A stretch of 64,000 nt of DNA from the NCBI GenBank assembly GCA_013289695.1, contig JABCZK010000006.1, positions 107,911-171,910 on the forward strand, read 5' to 3'. The notes beneath the pieces are model-generated. The model saw only the letters and a program-made list of their open reading frames with translations. It had not been told where the DNA came from and did not search any database. Below, in pieces: positions 61,955 to 64,000 of the stretch (its first letter is position 1; every line of letters begins with the position of its first letter). Position numbers and translations under genes: made by a program. This DNA comes from Acidobacteriota bacterium (GTDB lineage Bacteria > Acidobacteriota > Terriglobia > Acidiferrales > UBA7541).

Positions 61955-63727
61955 CTATGGCTTCGCGGCGGGCCTGGGCACGACTTGAATCACACCCATC
62001 ATTCCGCCGTCTTCGTGCTCGAGCAGATGGCAGTGGTAGAGAAACGTGCCGACGATTTGGGGATCGCGAAAATCCATGCGGAGCTTGACGCTGGGAAATT
62101 GCGGGCTGGTGCCGTCCCAGTAGGCCACGTTGATGGTGTCGCGCAGGAAGGGCTCGTCGAGGGGGACGCCGTTCCATTCCTCGAGCATGAAATGGATTTG
62201 ATGGATGTGGAACGCGTGTAGTTCGCGCGTGCGATTTTCGATGATCCAGTCCTCGACATCGCCTTGGGGGACGATGATGTTGGGTGCGGTGTCATTCGGG
62301 TCGAATAACTTTGGCTCCTGGCCTTCGACGGTGATGTAGAAATCGGTACGGCTGTTTGGATTTTGCGGATCGTGCGGTTTCTCGGAGAAATAGAGTCTGC
62401 GGGTGCGCGCGGGCTTTACGTCGCCGAGCCACGCCGAGTTTGCCCGTGGGAGCGGGGCGGGGTTTATCGCGAGTTGCACGCTTGGTTCGGGAGCGTTTGG
62501 TACTGCGACGATTGTTGCCAGTGGACGTGTGGGATCGTTTTCACCGACTGGCCCGGTGTCTACCGTGCGGGTGATCAAGCTGGCGGCTGTCCCTGCGGAC
62601 GGGCCCTTCACAATGAAGCCTACGCGGGCTGCGGGCGGAAGAAGGATGTGGCCCTGCCAGATGATCTGGTGACCTGCCGTCCCGGAGTCGTTGATTGGCA
62701 CGCCGTCGAGCGACACCACCCCTAACATTTGCGGTTTGTTTTCGACCAACATTTGCAGGTCGAGATAGGTGATGGCGGAGGCATTCAGGACGCACCAGAG
62801 CTGCTTTTCTTGCGGACGGATTTCAATTTTGGCTGGGAGATAGTTTGGATAGGGCACCGGCACGAAATTGATGGAGAGATCTTTCGCGGGCTTCCCGCCG
62901 CCGGTGCCGGTGTTGAGGATGTCGCCCTCGGCGTCGCGCAGAACGAGCGCCGGCGGCATCGAATCGGTCTGCACCGGTTGCGCGTCTGGATTCAGCAGGT
63001 CCTGATCGCGTATGACGAAGACCCGCTCGGGCAGACCGGTGACTTCGGGGTTCGCGCGCTCGATTCCTTCGATGAGCAGCGCTCCGGATGCGCCGCCCAG
63101 GACTTGCGGATTGGTGAAACCGTGGATGTGCGGGTGATACCAGTACAGGCCGGGCGGCTGATTCATGGGAATGCGAATGCGGTATTCGAAGGGAGCGTCC
63201 GATGGGTTGATGGTGGTTTTTAGGACGTCGTCTTGATGGCAGACGGGCGGAATTGCGAGGCCGTGGAAATGAAGATTGGTCGCGAACGGGGTCATACTGC
63301 CGCGTTGGCAGGGATCGGTTGTTGAATTCGTTCCGGCTGCCGCGTGTTGGTGCGCGTGCGCCGGCGGCTGCGAAGTTGCTAGTTCGGTGAGGCCGTTCTT
63401 AAGATGCAGGATGAGCAGATCGCCAGGCTGCAATCTGAGCGTGGGGGATTCGGTGCCGTCGGCGGCGACGTAGCAGTAGCGCATCTGGCCGTTCGCGGCT
63501 GAGCCATCGCGCAGGGTTAAATCCGCTTTCAAAACGCCTGATTGGCTTCGGAGGTCTGGTGGTTCCGGGACTGTGCTACTAATCGCGGGACGGCTGCATG
63601 TTTCGGGCTTTGCTGATTGGGCGAGCGCAGGCGCCGCGGCACAGAGACAGAGCAGGAGAACGTGAAGCGGCAAACGGATTGACGTGCGAGTGACTCTTCG
63701 GGGTCGCTGACGGAGTGCTGAAGACAT
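61955..63727 (-). CDS. Secreted multicopper oxidase
   Basis: The start at MSSALRQRPRRV is preferred because it leads directly into a signal peptide ending in PALAQS; the ORF-track start is 15 residues longer. All copper motifs are present: NLHFHGLAIPP, YWYHPHIHGF, ELHAFHIHQIHFML and the HCHLLEHEDGGMMG cluster binding types 1, 2 and 3 copper. The layout of three cupredoxin domains fits a laccase/CotA-like enzyme that oxidises phenolics or metals. It is upstream of the phosphoesterase, but a 233-bp gap suggests separate expression. Confidence 0.93.
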   Translation of the reverse strand: MSSALRQRPRRVTRTSIRLPLHVLLLCLCAAAPALAQSAKPETCSRPAISSTVPEPPDLRSQSGVLKADLTLRDGSAANGQMRYCYVAADGTESPTLRLQPGDLLILHLKNGLTELATSQPPAHAHQHAAAGTNSTTDPCQRGSMTPFATNLHFHGLAIPPVCHQDDVLKTTINPSDAPFEYRIRIPMNQPPGLYWYHPHIHGFTNPQVLGGASGALLIEGIERANPEVTGLPERVFVIRDQDLLNPDAQPVQTDSMPPALVLRDAEGDILNTGTGGGKPAKDLSINFVPVPYPNYLPAKIEIRPQEKQLWCVLNASAITYLDLQMLVENKPQMLGVVSLDGVPINDSGTAGHQIIWQGHILLPPAARVGFIVKGPSAGTAASLITRTVDTGPVGENDPTRPLATIVAVPNAPEPSVQLAINPAPLPRANSAWLGDVKPARTRRLYFSEKPHDPQNPNSRTDFYITVEGQEPKLFDPNDTAPNIIVPQGDVEDWIIENRTRELHAFHIHQIHFMLEEWNGVPLDEPFLRDTINVAYWDGTSPQFPSVKLRMDFRDPQIVGTFLYHCHLLEHEDGGMMGVIQVVPRPAAKP

Positions 63728-63924
63728 TTTAGGTTCAGGTGGCAAAGTAACAGGTAGAGGCGAGAACTCCAATGGCTTTAACGAACATCCAATCTAGCGG
63801 TGTTGGAGATGGTCAATGTAAATTTTCTGCGAATATTCGATTACGTTTTGAATAGAGTCCAGATATAAAGTTCGTTGCGTCGAGCCACGGCCGCCGGCCC
63901 GGGTGCACGACTTGTAAGTGGAAG

Positions 63925-64000
63925 TTAAGCCGCCCTGCGTTGCTCCCAGTAGTCTTCAAACTCGCCGTTCAGATGGCAGCAGCGGAGAGCCAGAATCGCG
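63925..64000 (-). CDS. 3' end of a gene cut by the window edge, possibly an ISKra4-type transposase
   Basis: Reading in from the right edge, the minus strand gives ILALRCCHLNGEFEDYWEQR and stops at TAA 63925-63927. The pattern of a helix, then DYWxxRR just before the stop, resembles the C-terminus of ISKra4-like transposases as I remember them. Only 25 codons are visible, so the call is tentative. The upstream region of the multicopper oxidase lies between. Confidence 0.35.
   Translation of the reverse strand, partial: AILALRCCHLNGEFEDYWEQRRAA

Overview
The window looks like a chromosomal segment of a soil-type Acidobacteriota, probably class Terriglobia. This is inferred from GC-rich coding sequence together with gene families typical of that phylum: an ADOP-type FtsX/MacB permease, a 'VWFA-related acidobacterial' protein, two very large sortilin/BNR-repeat proteins, and BBP2-type outer-membrane barrels. 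Coding density is high and genes lie on both strands. I saw no rRNA, tRNA, CRISPR array, phage or intact insertion sequence. The extreme right edge may hold the 3' end of a transposase.

Layout. 1-4.4 kb: a truncated GH2 exo-glucosaminidase-like enzyme is coupled to a GlmS-like SIS sugar-phosphate deaminase/isomerase and followed by an APC permease. 4.6-5.0 kb: a chimeric wreck of signalling genes. 5.0-16.5 kb: a potassium (Kdp) island. kdpFABC is on the minus strand, preceded by a small membrane protein, an intact porin, a 30-codon ORF, a shortened porin and a 28-residue membrane peptide. The sensor KdpD is split into two divergently transcribed genes (N-terminal ATPase/Usp part on minus, membrane/kinase part on plus), the second overlapping kdpE. 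Four 11-bp-spaced direct repeats upstream look like a KdpE-type operator. 16.5-31 kb: a GT39-like membrane protein, NDH-2, DUF2252, a CheY-like regulator, ADOP permease, VWA protein, DUF1330, a PAP2/PHP pair divergent from an MGDG-synthase-like glycosyltransferase, and a DUF3592 zinc-ribbon protein.

31-47 kb: two sortilin/BNR proteins (one interrupted by a single in-frame amber codon, one intact), each with a FecR-like paralogue on the same side. Between and around them are a flavin disulfide reductase, MsrA, a class IV aminotransferase, DUF4337, a 36-residue lysine-rich protein, pterin dehydratase and a sedolisin. 48-57.7 kb: a MATE transporter and then a tightly overlapping operon for complete guanine-to-ureidoglycolate catabolism: guanine deaminase, three-subunit xanthine dehydrogenase, allantoinase, an allantoicase-OHCU decarboxylase fusion, hydroxyisourate hydrolase and uricase. 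58-64 kb: an HD-GYP response regulator, FdhD, a secreted phosphoesterase with a clear terminator, and a multicopper oxidase.

Three families of intergenic hairpin repeats recur: A at 2.7, 37.6, 41.5 and 46 kb; B at 8.5, 27.2 and 39.6 kb; C at 22.6 and 31.4 kb. They account for much of the non-coding sequence. All calls come from reading the sequence and the ORF translations; no database search was run.
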